This document shows positions 1 through 6,620 of a DNA stretch of 8,132 nucleotides, piece after piece. Source of the DNA: Pseudohongiella sp. (GTDB lineage Bacteria > Pseudomonadota > Gammaproteobacteria > Pseudomonadales > Pseudohongiellaceae). The notes beneath the pieces are model-generated. The model saw only the letters and a list, made by a program, of their open reading frames with translations, was not told the origin of the DNA and searched no databases. How positions within the stretch are numbered: the stretch's first letter is position 1; each line of letters begins with the position of its first letter. The position numbers and the translations under genes were made by a program. The stretch covers positions 1 to 8,132 of the forward strand of contig JAUSPW010000308.1 of NCBI GenBank assembly GCA_030652635.1. Direction: 5' to 3'.

Positions 1-1197
1 CCCCAGACTCATCAGGTTGGCACTGTCGCGGGTCTGCCCCATGCCGGTAATGGTCATTAACCTAGCTATCGGAATCACCGCGGCTGTCAGAATCGCCGCA
101 CGGATATTGCCGAGCAGCAAAAACAACACGGCAATTACCAACAGTGCGCCTTCGAGCAGGTTTTTCTGCACTGTCTGAAGGGTTTTGTCGACCAGCGTGG
201 TGCGGTTATACACGGCGGTTGCGCTGATGCCCGGTGGCAGACTGGCCTGAATTTCCTGCAAACGAATGGCGGTGTTATTGGCGACTTCACGGCTGTTTTC
301 ACCTATCAGCATAAACACCGTGCTCATCACCACTTCCTGGCCATCTTGTGTAGCGGCGCCTGAGCGTAACTCCTGACCAACAGTAACGTCGGCCACATCA
401 CCGACGCGCACGGGCACGCTGTCGCGTTGCGTGATGACAACATTACGCAAATCATCCAGTGTGTTGGCTTGGCCGGGTACACGCATCAACAACTGTGAGC
501 CGTTATTCTCGATGAATCCAACGCCGCGATTGCTGTTGTCACGTTGTAGTGCATCAAATACGTGTGCGCTGCTAACGCCATAAGCCAACAATTTCGCAGC
601 GTCAGGTGCCACCAGAATTTCTTTTTTGAAACCGCCGATGGGGTTCACTTCCACAACGCCGGGCACGCGTAACAACTGCGGACGAATAATCCAGTCATGC
701 ACACTGCGCAAATCAGTGGGAGTCACCGGCGAACCATCTGCATTGGTGGCACCGGGTTCGGCGTTGACTGTGAACATAAAAATTTCACCCAGTCCGGTGG
801 CAATGGGCCCCATTGCCGGCTCCAGTCCTTCTGGCAAATCGCTGCGTGCGGCCGCAATGCGCTCACTGACTTGCTGGCGCGCAAAATAAATGTCGGTACC
901 GTCTTCAAATACGGCTGTGACCTGCGACAGCCCATAACGCGAAACCGAACGTGTGTAAGATAGACCGGGCATGCCACTCATGGCGTTTTCCAGCGCAAAG
1001 GTAATGCGCTGTTCCACTTCCAGTGGGGTATAACCGGGTGCCGGTGTATTCACCGCCACCTGAACGTTGGTGATATCCGGCACCGCGTCGATGGGCAGGC
1101 GATTGAAATTCCAGATCCCCAATGCAATCAGCATCAGGGTCAGCACCAGAATCAGGCCGCGACGGGCCAACGAAAAATCAATGATGGATGCAAGCAT
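1..1197 (-). CDS. HME-RND heavy-metal efflux permease (CzcA/CusA family), N-terminal 399 residues, cut by window edge
   Basis: This is the inner-membrane, proton-driven subunit of a tripartite metal efflux pump. The frame is open from the ATG at 1197 to the window edge with no stop. Family hallmarks are visible: first membrane helix at about residues 9-30, then 'RLPIDAVPDITNVQV', 'NTPAPGYTPLEVEQRIT', 'GLSQVTAVFEDGTDIYFARQ', 'DWIIRPQLLRVPGVVEVN', 'GGFKKEI', and the start of the central membrane bundle at residues about 346-390, ending in 'SANLMSLG'. The family is normally a little over 1000 residues, so roughly 60% lies outside. The fourth-helix charged motif that separates divalent-ion (CzcA-type) from copper/silver (CusA-type) pumps follows immediately after the cut, so the metal cannot be read. 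The gene starts 9 bases after the adaptor stop. The sequence TAAGGA, spanning that stop, is a good ribosome-binding site, implying translational coupling. Confidence 0.95.
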   Translation of the reverse strand, partial: MLASIIDFSLARRGLILVLTLMLIALGIWNFNRLPIDAVPDITNVQVAVNTPAPGYTPLEVEQRITFALENAMSGMPGLSYTRSVSRYGLSQVTAVFEDGTDIYFARQQVSERIAAARSDLPEGLEPAMGPIATGLGEIFMFTVNAEPGATNADGSPVTPTDLRSVHDWIIRPQLLRVPGVVEVNPIGGFKKEILVAPDAAKLLAYGVSSAHVFDALQRDNSNRGVGFIENNGSQLLMRVPGQANTLDDLRNVVITQRDSVPVRVGDVADVTVGQELRSGAATQDGQEVVMSTVFMLIGENSREVANNTAIRLQEIQASLPPGISATAVYNRTTLVDKTLQTVQKNLLEGALLVIAVLFLLLGNIRAAILTAAVIPIARLMTITGMGQTRDSANLMSLG

Positions 1198-1206
1198 GAT
1201 GGTTCC

Positions 1207-2484
1207 TTAGTGGTCGTGGGATGCGCCGTCTTTTTCGACATCTGCTTTCAGGATGTAGCTGTTTTCGGTGACATAACGTGTCCCCGGTTCCAGTCCACCC
1301 AGTATCTCCACCCACTCTTCGGATTGCCGTCCTATCTCCAGCATACGCACTTCAAACTCATCACCGATTTGTGCATACACCACAGTAAAGTCCCGAAACG
1401 CCTGCAGACCGACACGTTTCACGGCCAGTGGCACTTCATGTTGTGCAATTTGTATGTCGGCTTCAACCCAGGTGCCGGTACGCAGTGTGCCCTCCGGGTT
1501 GTCGAGTAGCACGCGGGCGGTCACCGCCTGATTGGCGGCGATATCCGGCATAATGCGGGCAATCGCCCCCTCTAAAGGGGTTTCACTCAGTGAGGAATGA
1601 ATACTTACCGGGTAACCCACATCAATGCGCGCCAGATCGGCGGGGAATACCGATAGATCGGCCCACACGCTGGACGTGTCGGTGATGGTGAACAGTTCGC
1701 GTCCTGTGGTCTGTTCGCCAGCGATGGCATTACGCGCAGTGATCACACCACTGATCGGTGCAGCAAGGTGGTATGAGGTCAGACTCTGATTGCTTTCGAT
1801 GGTGGCCAGTCGGTCGCCGGCATTGACACGGTCGCCGAGGGCAACAGCAACTGATTCAATTTCACCATCGAAGCGCGCCGTGACATGGCTGATGCCGTCG
1901 GTGTTGGCCACGATGCGGCCGTAGACCGGAATGGTCTCATCGATGATGGCCGGGCCGGCAATTTCCGTTTCAATGCCAAGTGCCGCAACCACGGCGGGTT
2001 CGATCAAAGTACGCCCTTCAAAACTGTCATACGACCAGCGATGCGTGCTGTTGTTGTGGATTGCGGTGACTGCCACGCTGAATGAATGCGGTTCATAAAT
2101 CACCCTATCCCCGCGCAGGGCATCACCCGTCGGCGTGAAATTAATATCGTCCACCACACCTCCGAGGCGCGTGAGTTTGACATTCATATCCAGCGCAGAC
2201 GGATCAACAGGCTGACCCGCCATGGTCGCCCACGCGCGATATTCGGGTGGTACGCCGGTTTCAAAAATTGTCAGCTCCAGCATAAAGTCACCGCTGCGAA
2301 GCAGACGGCCATTATTGGGGCCACGTTCGTCCGTCAGTGTGCCATCATCAATAGTGGGCGCAGTGGCTACCGGGCCTGTTGGGTCTGTGCAGGCTGACAA
2401 CAGCAGCGCCAGGAAAAAAGCCGTGGCAGATCGCAGCGGCAGGGTTTTAAACAGGTTTGTTCTTGAATACATGGTCAGCCTCAT
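1207..2484 (-). CDS. RND efflux periplasmic adaptor lipoprotein (CzcB-like, HlyD/MFP family)
   Basis: This is the periplasmic adaptor bridging permease and outer-membrane channel. The N-terminus has a basic stretch, a hydrophobic core and a lipobox LLSAC with the lipidated Cys at residue 32, so it is probably membrane-anchored. Residues about 53-165 match the extra N-terminal domain of CzcB-type adaptors: GRLL at 59-62, FETGVPPEYRAW at 74-85, EPHSF at 131-135 and HRWSYDSFEGRT at 148-159. Residues about 195-280 form the barrel-sandwich (lipoyl-like) domain, followed by beta-barrel and membrane-proximal domains. The C-terminus ends in HDH, a possible metal ligand. The ATG at 2484 overlaps the channel-gene stop as ATGA. 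An in-frame ATG at 2472 lies 6 bases after a TGAGG and may be the real start, giving 421 residues and a more compact signal peptide. The adaptor class is certain; the metal is unknown. Confidence 0.95.
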   Translation of the reverse strand: MRLTMYSRTNLFKTLPLRSATAFFLALLLSACTDPTGPVATAPTIDDGTLTDERGPNNGRLLRSGDFMLELTIFETGVPPEYRAWATMAGQPVDPSALDMNVKLTRLGGVVDDINFTPTGDALRGDRVIYEPHSFSVAVTAIHNNSTHRWSYDSFEGRTLIEPAVVAALGIETEIAGPAIIDETIPVYGRIVANTDGISHVTARFDGEIESVAVALGDRVNAGDRLATIESNQSLTSYHLAAPISGVITARNAIAGEQTTGRELFTITDTSSVWADLSVFPADLARIDVGYPVSIHSSLSETPLEGAIARIMPDIAANQAVTARVLLDNPEGTLRTGTWVEADIQIAQHEVPLAVKRVGLQAFRDFTVVYAQIGDEFEVRMLEIGRQSEEWVEILGGLEPGTRYVTENSYILKADVEKDGASHDH

Positions 2485-3818
2485 TGTGCAGATGCAGCTT
2501 GCGCCACGCGCATGCCGGTCAAACGTTCAATTTCAATAATGTTCTGATGCGCCAATACACTGGCCTCCAGCAATTGTTGGCGCGCTTGCAGCAAATCGTC
2601 CTGCACCTGCAGCCACTCCATATAACTGGAGCCGCCAAGTTCATAGGCGCGGCGCACTTCTGTCAGCGCCTCTTCATAGGCGGGAATGACATCACTACGT
2701 AGCAGACTGGCGACATGCAAACTGTGTTCGAGCTCCTGATGAAACAAAAACAGCGCCGTCATCACGCGGATACGCGCTGCTTCCTGCTGCGCCGCTGACT
2801 GTTCCAGTCGTACGCGCACTTCTTCGATTCGACCCTGATTCAGATTGCCGCGATTTAAGGGAATGGTGACACCTGCCACAAATCCCATGTCGGAGCTGCT
2901 CTCAATGCGTCTTACACCGGCGTTAAAACGCCAGAGGGCATTGCGCTGCGCCTGTTCCAGTTGCAGCGTGCTTTCGTACAAACGTTGTTCGGACAAGAAA
3001 CGCGACAGGTCGGGATTTTGTTCGATACGTGTTTCCAGTGTGGAAAAAGGCTCAATCATAGGCAATTGCATCAGATCGCCGGCAACTTCGCTGAACGGTG
3101 GATTTAGCTCTGCCCATTGTGCTGCAAGCCGGTGATAAAACCCGACCAGTTCATGACTGAGATCTTCATGCTCCAGTTCACGCATGGAAAGCTCGGCGCG
3201 TGCCCGCGCCAGATCGGAACGCGGCGCGGTGCCGGCCGTCACGCGTTGGGTGATGGTGGCCACGGATTCTTCTGCCAGCGCAATGGCCTGTTCTGCCAGT
3301 TGCAAGCGCGCCTGGTTGGCCAGCGCCTGCGTGTAATAACGCGCCGTTTGTGCTGCCGCATCCAGACGCATCACTTCCGCCTCGCTGGCCAGCACCAGTG
3401 AGCCGGTGCGTGCGGCATCAATACGTCGCTGACGCAGTTGGCCTTCCAGGACCCAGGTGATGCTGATCGTGGTCTGTGCGCCGGACAGTGCCTGTGCCAC
3501 ACCGGTGCCAAGCACATCCTCAATAGTAATGTTGAGTTCAGGTCTGGGTGACAGCCCGGCCTGCAGAATCACACTGTCTTGCGCCCGCATCTCGTAGCCC
3601 AGCGCCTGCAGATCGGGGTTGTTGGTGAGTGTGTTACTGATGGCCTGTTCCAGCGTGATGGGTTCGGCGGCGGATGACAGTGAAGGGCACAGCACTACCA
3701 GTACGGTTGTCAGTGTGATTCTGGTAAACACCCAACCGCATCGGGTTGCTGAAAATTTTAACATCGTCGCAGCCGCTAGCCGGGTAACATCGGCGGTGCC
3801 CTTAAAGTAATTTTTCAT
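2481..3818 (-). CDS. TolC-family outer-membrane channel of the metal efflux pump (CzcC/CusC-like)
   Basis: This is the outer-membrane and periplasmic-tunnel subunit of the tripartite pump. The mature N-terminus 'EPITLEQAISNTLTNNPDL' and the following 'LQAGLSPRPELNITIEDVLG' are typical of CzcC-type channels. The rest is long, Ala/Gln/Glu-rich amphipathic helix in two repeated halves, as expected for the alpha-barrel. Start choice is uncertain. The frame is open to a TTG at 3833, with ATGs at 3818 and 3764, and none has a convincing ribosome-binding site. The ATG at 3764 gives 427 residues and a normal signal peptide of about 33 residues (hydrophobic core ITLTTVLVVL, cleavage near SSAA), whereas 3818 would make it about 51. 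The Cys in the hydrophobic core lacks a lipobox (Leu at -1), so unlike CusC it is probably not a lipoprotein. Its stop overlaps the adaptor start by 4 bases. Confidence 0.93.
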   Translation of the reverse strand: MKNYFKGTADVTRLAAATMLKFSATRCGWVFTRITLTTVLVVLCPSLSSAAEPITLEQAISNTLTNNPDLQALGYEMRAQDSVILQAGLSPRPELNITIEDVLGTGVAQALSGAQTTISITWVLEGQLRQRRIDAARTGSLVLASEAEVMRLDAAAQTARYYTQALANQARLQLAEQAIALAEESVATITQRVTAGTAPRSDLARARAELSMRELEHEDLSHELVGFYHRLAAQWAELNPPFSEVAGDLMQLPMIEPFSTLETRIEQNPDLSRFLSEQRLYESTLQLEQAQRNALWRFNAGVRRIESSSDMGFVAGVTIPLNRGNLNQGRIEEVRVRLEQSAAQQEAARIRVMTALFLFHQELEHSLHVASLLRSDVIPAYEEALTEVRRAYELGGSSYMEWLQVQDDLLQARQQLLEASVLAHQNIIEIERLTGMRVAQAASAQ

Positions 3819-3933
3819 TGTTCTGTAACCCAAGGTCTAATCTTCTGAACCAACACACCCAATTGTCTGCTAGGACAGTGGTGATGAATTGGACTGAAAT
3901 AAAACTGTCAGACGAGGCGGTCAGCCCCGTGAA

Positions 3934-4317
3934 TTACAGGGTGTTGGGCGGAGGTACAGCGGGAGCGTAACTGAGTGAGCGATGGCCGTTGCGGTAGGGC
4001 GTGGCCGGATGGGGTTCTGTATTGTGAAAGTCGAACGCGAACGTGACAGGTACATCCATATTCAATTGAATGCTGATGCTGTGATTATGCTGATGTTCGT
4101 GGAATTCGATGCCGCCGTCTGGTTGGGCCGGGCTGTGGTGGTCGTGCGCGTGCTCAAGGTCATCGTGATGATCATGCACATGTTGATGCAGATGGTCATG
4201 CGGAATGGCTTTGCCAAACGGATGCAGTTCATCCGGCATGGCTGCAGCCTCAATGGCGCCAAACGCCAACGAGTAATGCATCACCAGTATGAGAGCCAAC
4301 ACCACTTTGCGGAACAC
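3934..4317 (-). CDS. Small exported histidine-rich protein, probable periplasmic metal-binding protein
   Basis: This 127-residue protein starts with GTG at 4317. It has a short basic start (FRK), a hydrophobic stretch to about residue 20 and a cleavage region near 20-26, consistent with export to the periplasm. It contains 20 His, 19 of them beyond the signal region. The core at residues 40-61 has 11 His in 22 positions alternating with Asp/Glu (HDHLHQHVHDHH, then HAHDHH). A second cluster at 73-79 reads HEHQHNH. The C-terminal third is Pro-rich. Such stretches bind Zn, Ni, Co or Cu. I recognise no named family; small His-rich genes beside czc-type pumps are known, but orthology cannot be claimed. 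It lies between the HupE-like gene (85 bases upstream) and the channel gene, same strand, so a role in buffering or handing over metal for this pump is inferred from composition and context. The coding call is supported by the plausible signal peptide. Confidence 0.8.
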   Translation of the reverse strand: MFRKVVLALILVMHYSLAFGAIEAAAMPDELHPFGKAIPHDHLHQHVHDHHDDLEHAHDHHSPAQPDGGIEFHEHQHNHSISIQLNMDVPVTFAFDFHNTEPHPATPYRNGHRSLSYAPAVPPPNTL

Positions 4318-4347
4318 AATCCAATCTCGGCAGGGTCAATGGCTCAG

Positions 4348-4377
4348 ACTCTAGCACCGCCATCCACAATGGGTCAA
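4348..4377 (-). promoter_or_regulatory. Candidate sigma70 promoter for the His-rich gene and pump genes
   Basis: On the minus strand the gap upstream of the His-rich gene has TTGACC (4377-4372, 5 of 6 to the -35 consensus), an 18-base spacer, and TAGAGT (4353-4348, 4 of 6 to the -10). Transcription would start near 4340, leaving a short leader before the GTG at 4317. TTGACCC recurs at 4339-4333, between the proposed -10 and the start codon, so the pair could instead be half-sites for a regulator. The match is modest, and read-through from the HupE-like gene is an equally good explanation for expression. Confidence 0.35.
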
Positions 4378-4402
4378 ACGCTGTCTGGTGGCCAACTGCA
4401 AT

Positions 4403-5512
4403 TTACACAAGCTCTCTGGCGGTAAGACGTCGGGATAACAGACTGCTCAGCAACATCAGCAACGCAATGTACACATAAAACGGAATATGAAGCTCATCGT
4501 CATGTGAAGGCGCGGCTGAACCCATGATGACCTCGGTTTGTGCCTGTCGACCGTCGTTGTCAGTGGCGGTCAGCTGGTAACGTGATGTGCTGTCACCGCT
4601 GAACGCAAACCAGCCTTGATCGTCGGTGCGCAGGAACTCAATGCGTTGGGTATTCAGGTCGAATACCTGAATTTCCAGATCCGCCACCGCATCGTCGCCC
4701 GCTGTTTCGTCAGCCGCAATCAGCCGTCCCATGACCTGATCGATGTCGGTGAAGACTTCAAAGGACGGCGCTGAACGCTGTCGCAGATCGTTAACATAAC
4801 CATTCAGCTGAAAAACCAGCAGGCCGGCGCCGGCGATGACGAGGGCGGTATTGCATGCCTTGCTGATCATCGGCCAGGTCTTGACCTGCTGCCAACTGCG
4901 GATCGCCACCGCCATGATCATCAGCGCAATAATCTGCCCGACTTCCACGCCCAGATTAAAAATCAGGATTTTTCCCAGCAAGTCGGGATCATCCGCCAGT
5001 GTCACCGCCTGCAAACGTGCCGACAAGCCAAAGCCGTGAATCAGGCCAAATATAAACACCATCACCAGCAGGTTGGGCGCGTTAAACCCCAGCCAGCGCT
5101 TAAAACCATTGAGGTTTTCAAAGCCTTTATATGCAACGGTGACAGCAATGACAGCGTCAATCAGGTAATGGTTGGCGGTAATCCCGGCAAACGTTGCAAA
5201 GATCAGCGTGACGGTGTGCCCCAAGGTAAACGCTGTCACAAACATAAAGATATCGCGCAGTCGCGTCAGGAAAAACATCACACCCAGCAAAAACAGCAGA
5301 TGGTCATAACCACTCAGCATGTGTTCGGCACCAGTCCACATGACATTCAGAAATCCGCCTTCAGCCATGCGGTCGCGCGCGATATCGGTCATGTCGTGGG
5401 CAAATGACAGCGAAGGCATTAGTGCCGCAGCGAGCAACAAAAGATAGCCGACAAGATGGTTGGCAAGAGCGGTCCGCAAACTGAGAAGATCGTGTGACAT
5501 AAGTGGCATCAT
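4403..5512 (-). CDS. HupE/UreJ-family membrane protein with C-terminal periplasmic beta domain and terminal membrane helix
   Basis: HupE/UreJ proteins are small integral membrane proteins linked to nickel/cobalt movement. The first part is typical: signal peptide ending near SLSFA-HD (residue 38/39), then the family signatures GAEHMLSGYDHLLFLLG (61-77), FTLGHTVTL (95-103), GLIHGFGLSA (156-165) and FNLGVEVGQ (185-193), with about six membrane helices up to residue 236. His and Asp residues in the first three signatures (H64, D70, H71, H99, H159) are the likely ion ligands. Unusually, residues about 250-330 form a soluble, beta-rich segment ('TDDQGWFAFSG', 'YQLTATDNDGRQAQTEV') resembling carboxypeptidase-regulatory or CbiL-like domains, followed by a last helix at 343-360 and a basic tail. 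ATGs at 5512, 5509 and 5500 are all possible; none has a strong ribosome-binding site. It is the first gene of the minus-strand metal cluster. Transport direction and metal cannot be read. Confidence 0.88.
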   Translation of the reverse strand: MMPLMSHDLLSLRTALANHLVGYLLLLAAALMPSLSFAHDMTDIARDRMAEGGFLNVMWTGAEHMLSGYDHLLFLLGVMFFLTRLRDIFMFVTAFTLGHTVTLIFATFAGITANHYLIDAVIAVTVAYKGFENLNGFKRWLGFNAPNLLVMVFIFGLIHGFGLSARLQAVTLADDPDLLGKILIFNLGVEVGQIIALMIMAVAIRSWQQVKTWPMISKACNTALVIAGAGLLVFQLNGYVNDLRQRSAPSFEVFTDIDQVMGRLIAADETAGDDAVADLEIQVFDLNTQRIEFLRTDDQGWFAFSGDSTSRYQLTATDNDGRQAQTEVIMGSAAPSHDDELHIPFYVYIALLMLLSSLLSRRLTARELV

Positions 5513-5541
5513 CAGGGTCTGGTTAATTCAGGAAAGCACGG

Positions 5542-5570
5542 ATTACAGCAGAATGACGCTGACCGTGCAA
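5542..5570 (-). promoter_or_regulatory. Candidate extended -10 promoter for the HupE-like gene
   Basis: On the minus strand TTGCAC (5570-5565, 3 of 6 to the -35), a 17-base spacer, then TGTAAT (5547-5542, 5 of 6 to the -10) preceded by TGC, an extended -10. Transcription would start near 5535, 23 bases before the first ATG. The weak -35 is compensated by the extended -10, but this is pattern matching only. Confidence 0.4.
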
Positions 5571-5586
5571 TCAGTCGGGCAGCGTC
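5555..5586. repeat. Inverted repeat in the divergent hupE-like/hslO intergenic region
   Basis: GACGCTG at 5555-5561 and CAGCGTC at 5580-5586 are perfect 7-base inverted arms 18 bases apart. An inner GAC/GTC pair (5561-5563 and 5574-5576) is slightly offset from symmetry. The repeat spans the -35 of the proposed hupE-like promoter and sits just left of a TAAAAT (5588-5593) that could be the -10 of hslO. It could bind a regulator or form a hairpin; chance is also possible. Confidence 0.35.
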
Positions 5587-5615
5587 GTAAAATGCCAACC
5601 TTAGATGAAACTACC

Positions 5616-5620
5616 GGGGA
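5616..5620 (+). promoter_or_regulatory. Ribosome-binding site that decides the hslO start
   Basis: GGGGA lies 5 bases before the ATG at 5626, a good position. The upstream in-frame ATG at 5605 has only CAACCTTAG before it. This supports 5626 as the start of hslO. Confidence 0.6.
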
Positions 5621-5625
5621 AGTTC

Positions 5626-6537
5626 ATGTCGCAGTTCAAATCCGATGCCGAATCAGATCAGCCGGAATCCAACGTGTCAGATTATTGTCAGCGCTTTCTG
5701 TTTTCCGATGCCGATGTGCGCGGAGAAATCGTGCGCCTGTCGCGCAGCTATACAGATACTGTTAACAACCATGCTTACCCGCCTGCGGTGCGCAAATTGC
5801 TGGGTGAGTTTCTGGCCGCAGCGGCCTTGTTGGGCTCTACCATCAAGTATGACGGCCGGCTGGTGCTGCAAGTACGCGGGGATGGCGAGTTAACGCTGAT
5901 CATGTCCGAGTGCACCAGTGAAGGTGCACTGCGTGGCATTGCCCGTTATCAGCAGGTGCCTCAGTTACACGATTTTGATGCGTTAACCGGCAACGGCGTA
6001 TTGGTTATCACCGTGGATTCACGGCATGCGGATACCTATCAGGGCATTGTGTCGCTGGAAGGAGGCTCGCTGGCGGCTTCATTAAAGACCTATTTTGAAC
6101 AGTCCGAGCAACTGCAATCCTGGTTCTATTTTGCTGCCGATGAACAGCAGGTCTGTGGTTTTATGCTGCAGCAACTGCCCTCCGCGCGCTTCACTGACAG
6201 CGACGAGCGGGCGCAATCGTGGGAGCATTTGCTGGCGCTGGGGCAAACCATTACCCCCACTGAGCTGCATGAGCTCAGCAACGAGGATCTGTTACATCGA
6301 CTCTACCATCAGGAAAAAGTTGAACTGTTTACGCCTCGCGCCTTCCACTACCAATGCAGCTGCTCGCGCGAACGCACGGCGAGAGCGCTGATTTCTATTG
6401 GCAAGGACGAGGTTGACAGCATTGTGGCCGAGCACGGTGCCGTCAACATTGCGTGTGAGTTCTGCGGTACCGACTATCACTTTGCTGCCGCGGAAATTGA
6501 CCTGTTAATGCAGGATCGGGGCGAATTGCTGCATTAA
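5626..6537 (+). CDS. hslO: Hsp33, redox-regulated molecular chaperone
   Basis: Hsp33 is a cytoplasmic holdase. Its C-terminal zinc centre is reduced and inactive at rest and is oxidised to disulfides under oxidative or bleach stress, which unfolds the linker and exposes a client-binding surface. From the ATG at 5626 the protein is 303 residues, against about 290 in E. coli. N-terminal features match the family: FLFSDADVRGEIVRLS, NNHAYPPAVRKLLGEFLAAAALL, and YQGIVSLEGGSLAASLKTYF. LLHRLYHQEKVELF precedes the redox switch. The switch cysteines are complete: CSC at 244-246 and CEFC at 277-280, with the 30-residue spacing seen in E. coli. The frame also opens at an ATG at 5605 (310 residues), but the ribosome-binding site favours 5626. 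A TAAAAT at 5588-5593 may be its -10. It is transcribed away from the metal cluster and appears to be a single gene. Confidence 0.97.
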   Translation: MSQFKSDAESDQPESNVSDYCQRFLFSDADVRGEIVRLSRSYTDTVNNHAYPPAVRKLLGEFLAAAALLGSTIKYDGRLVLQVRGDGELTLIMSECTSEGALRGIARYQQVPQLHDFDALTGNGVLVITVDSRHADTYQGIVSLEGGSLAASLKTYFEQSEQLQSWFYFAADEQQVCGFMLQQLPSARFTDSDERAQSWEHLLALGQTITPTELHELSNEDLLHRLYHQEKVELFTPRAFHYQCSCSRERTARALISIGKDEVDSIVAEHGAVNIACEFCGTDYHFAAAEIDLLMQDRGELLH

Positions 6538-6561
6538 TTTGCCGCACAGCTTGATCCTTGG

Positions 6562-6590
6562 TTGACGAAAAGCGCTGACAGGCAAATAAT
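6562..6590 (+). promoter_or_regulatory. Promoter of the toxin-antitoxin operon
   Basis: TTGACG at 6562-6567 (5 of 6 to the -35), an ideal 17-base spacer, and AATAAT at 6585-6590 (5 of 6 to the -10). Predicted transcription start is near 6597, inside the adjacent palindrome. This is the best promoter match in the window and lies between the hslO stop and the antitoxin. Confidence 0.7.
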
Positions 6591-6611
6591 GTAGCAACAT
6601 TGCTACATTAT
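6586..6611. promoter_or_regulatory. Palindromic operator for toxin-antitoxin autoregulation
   Basis: A perfect inverted repeat with 12-base arms, ATAATGTAGCAA (6586-6597) and TTGCTACATTAT (6600-6611), separated by two bases (CA). It overlaps all but one base of the -10 and covers the predicted transcription start. This is where Phd/YefM-type antitoxins and their toxin complexes bind to repress their own operon. Symmetry and position are directly seen; the binding protein is inferred from the next gene. Confidence 0.75.
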
Positions 6612-6620
6612 GAGGGTCGG

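Noticed and set aside
626..977. Short open frames on both strands inside the permease
   Set aside because: The minus-strand permease frame is continuous through here with clear family motifs; the others have no recognisable content.
1..1197. Possible broken permease gene, since no complete frame is visible
   Set aside because: I translated the frame from 1197 to 1 codon by codon and found no stop or frameshift; it is simply cut by the window edge.
3834..3933. Possible promoter or terminator between the His-rich gene and the channel gene
   Set aside because: A CTGACA hexamer is present on the minus strand but has no acceptable -10 at proper spacing, and no stable hairpin with a T-tract was found.
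4130..4205. Low-complexity, repeat-like run of ATG/CAT/GTG words
   Set aside because: It is produced by the CAT, CAC and GAT codons of the His-rich core, not by an independent repeat or array.
3982..4425. A 147-codon plus-strand frame opposite the His-rich gene
   Set aside because: Its Met/Val-rich repeats are the antisense reading of His/Asp codons. The minus-strand frame has a signal peptide and fits the operon direction, so this is a shadow.
6600..6620. TTG at 6600 as antitoxin start
   Set aside because: It falls inside the operator palindrome almost at the predicted transcription start and lacks a ribosome-binding site; the ATG at 6621 has GAGGG before it.
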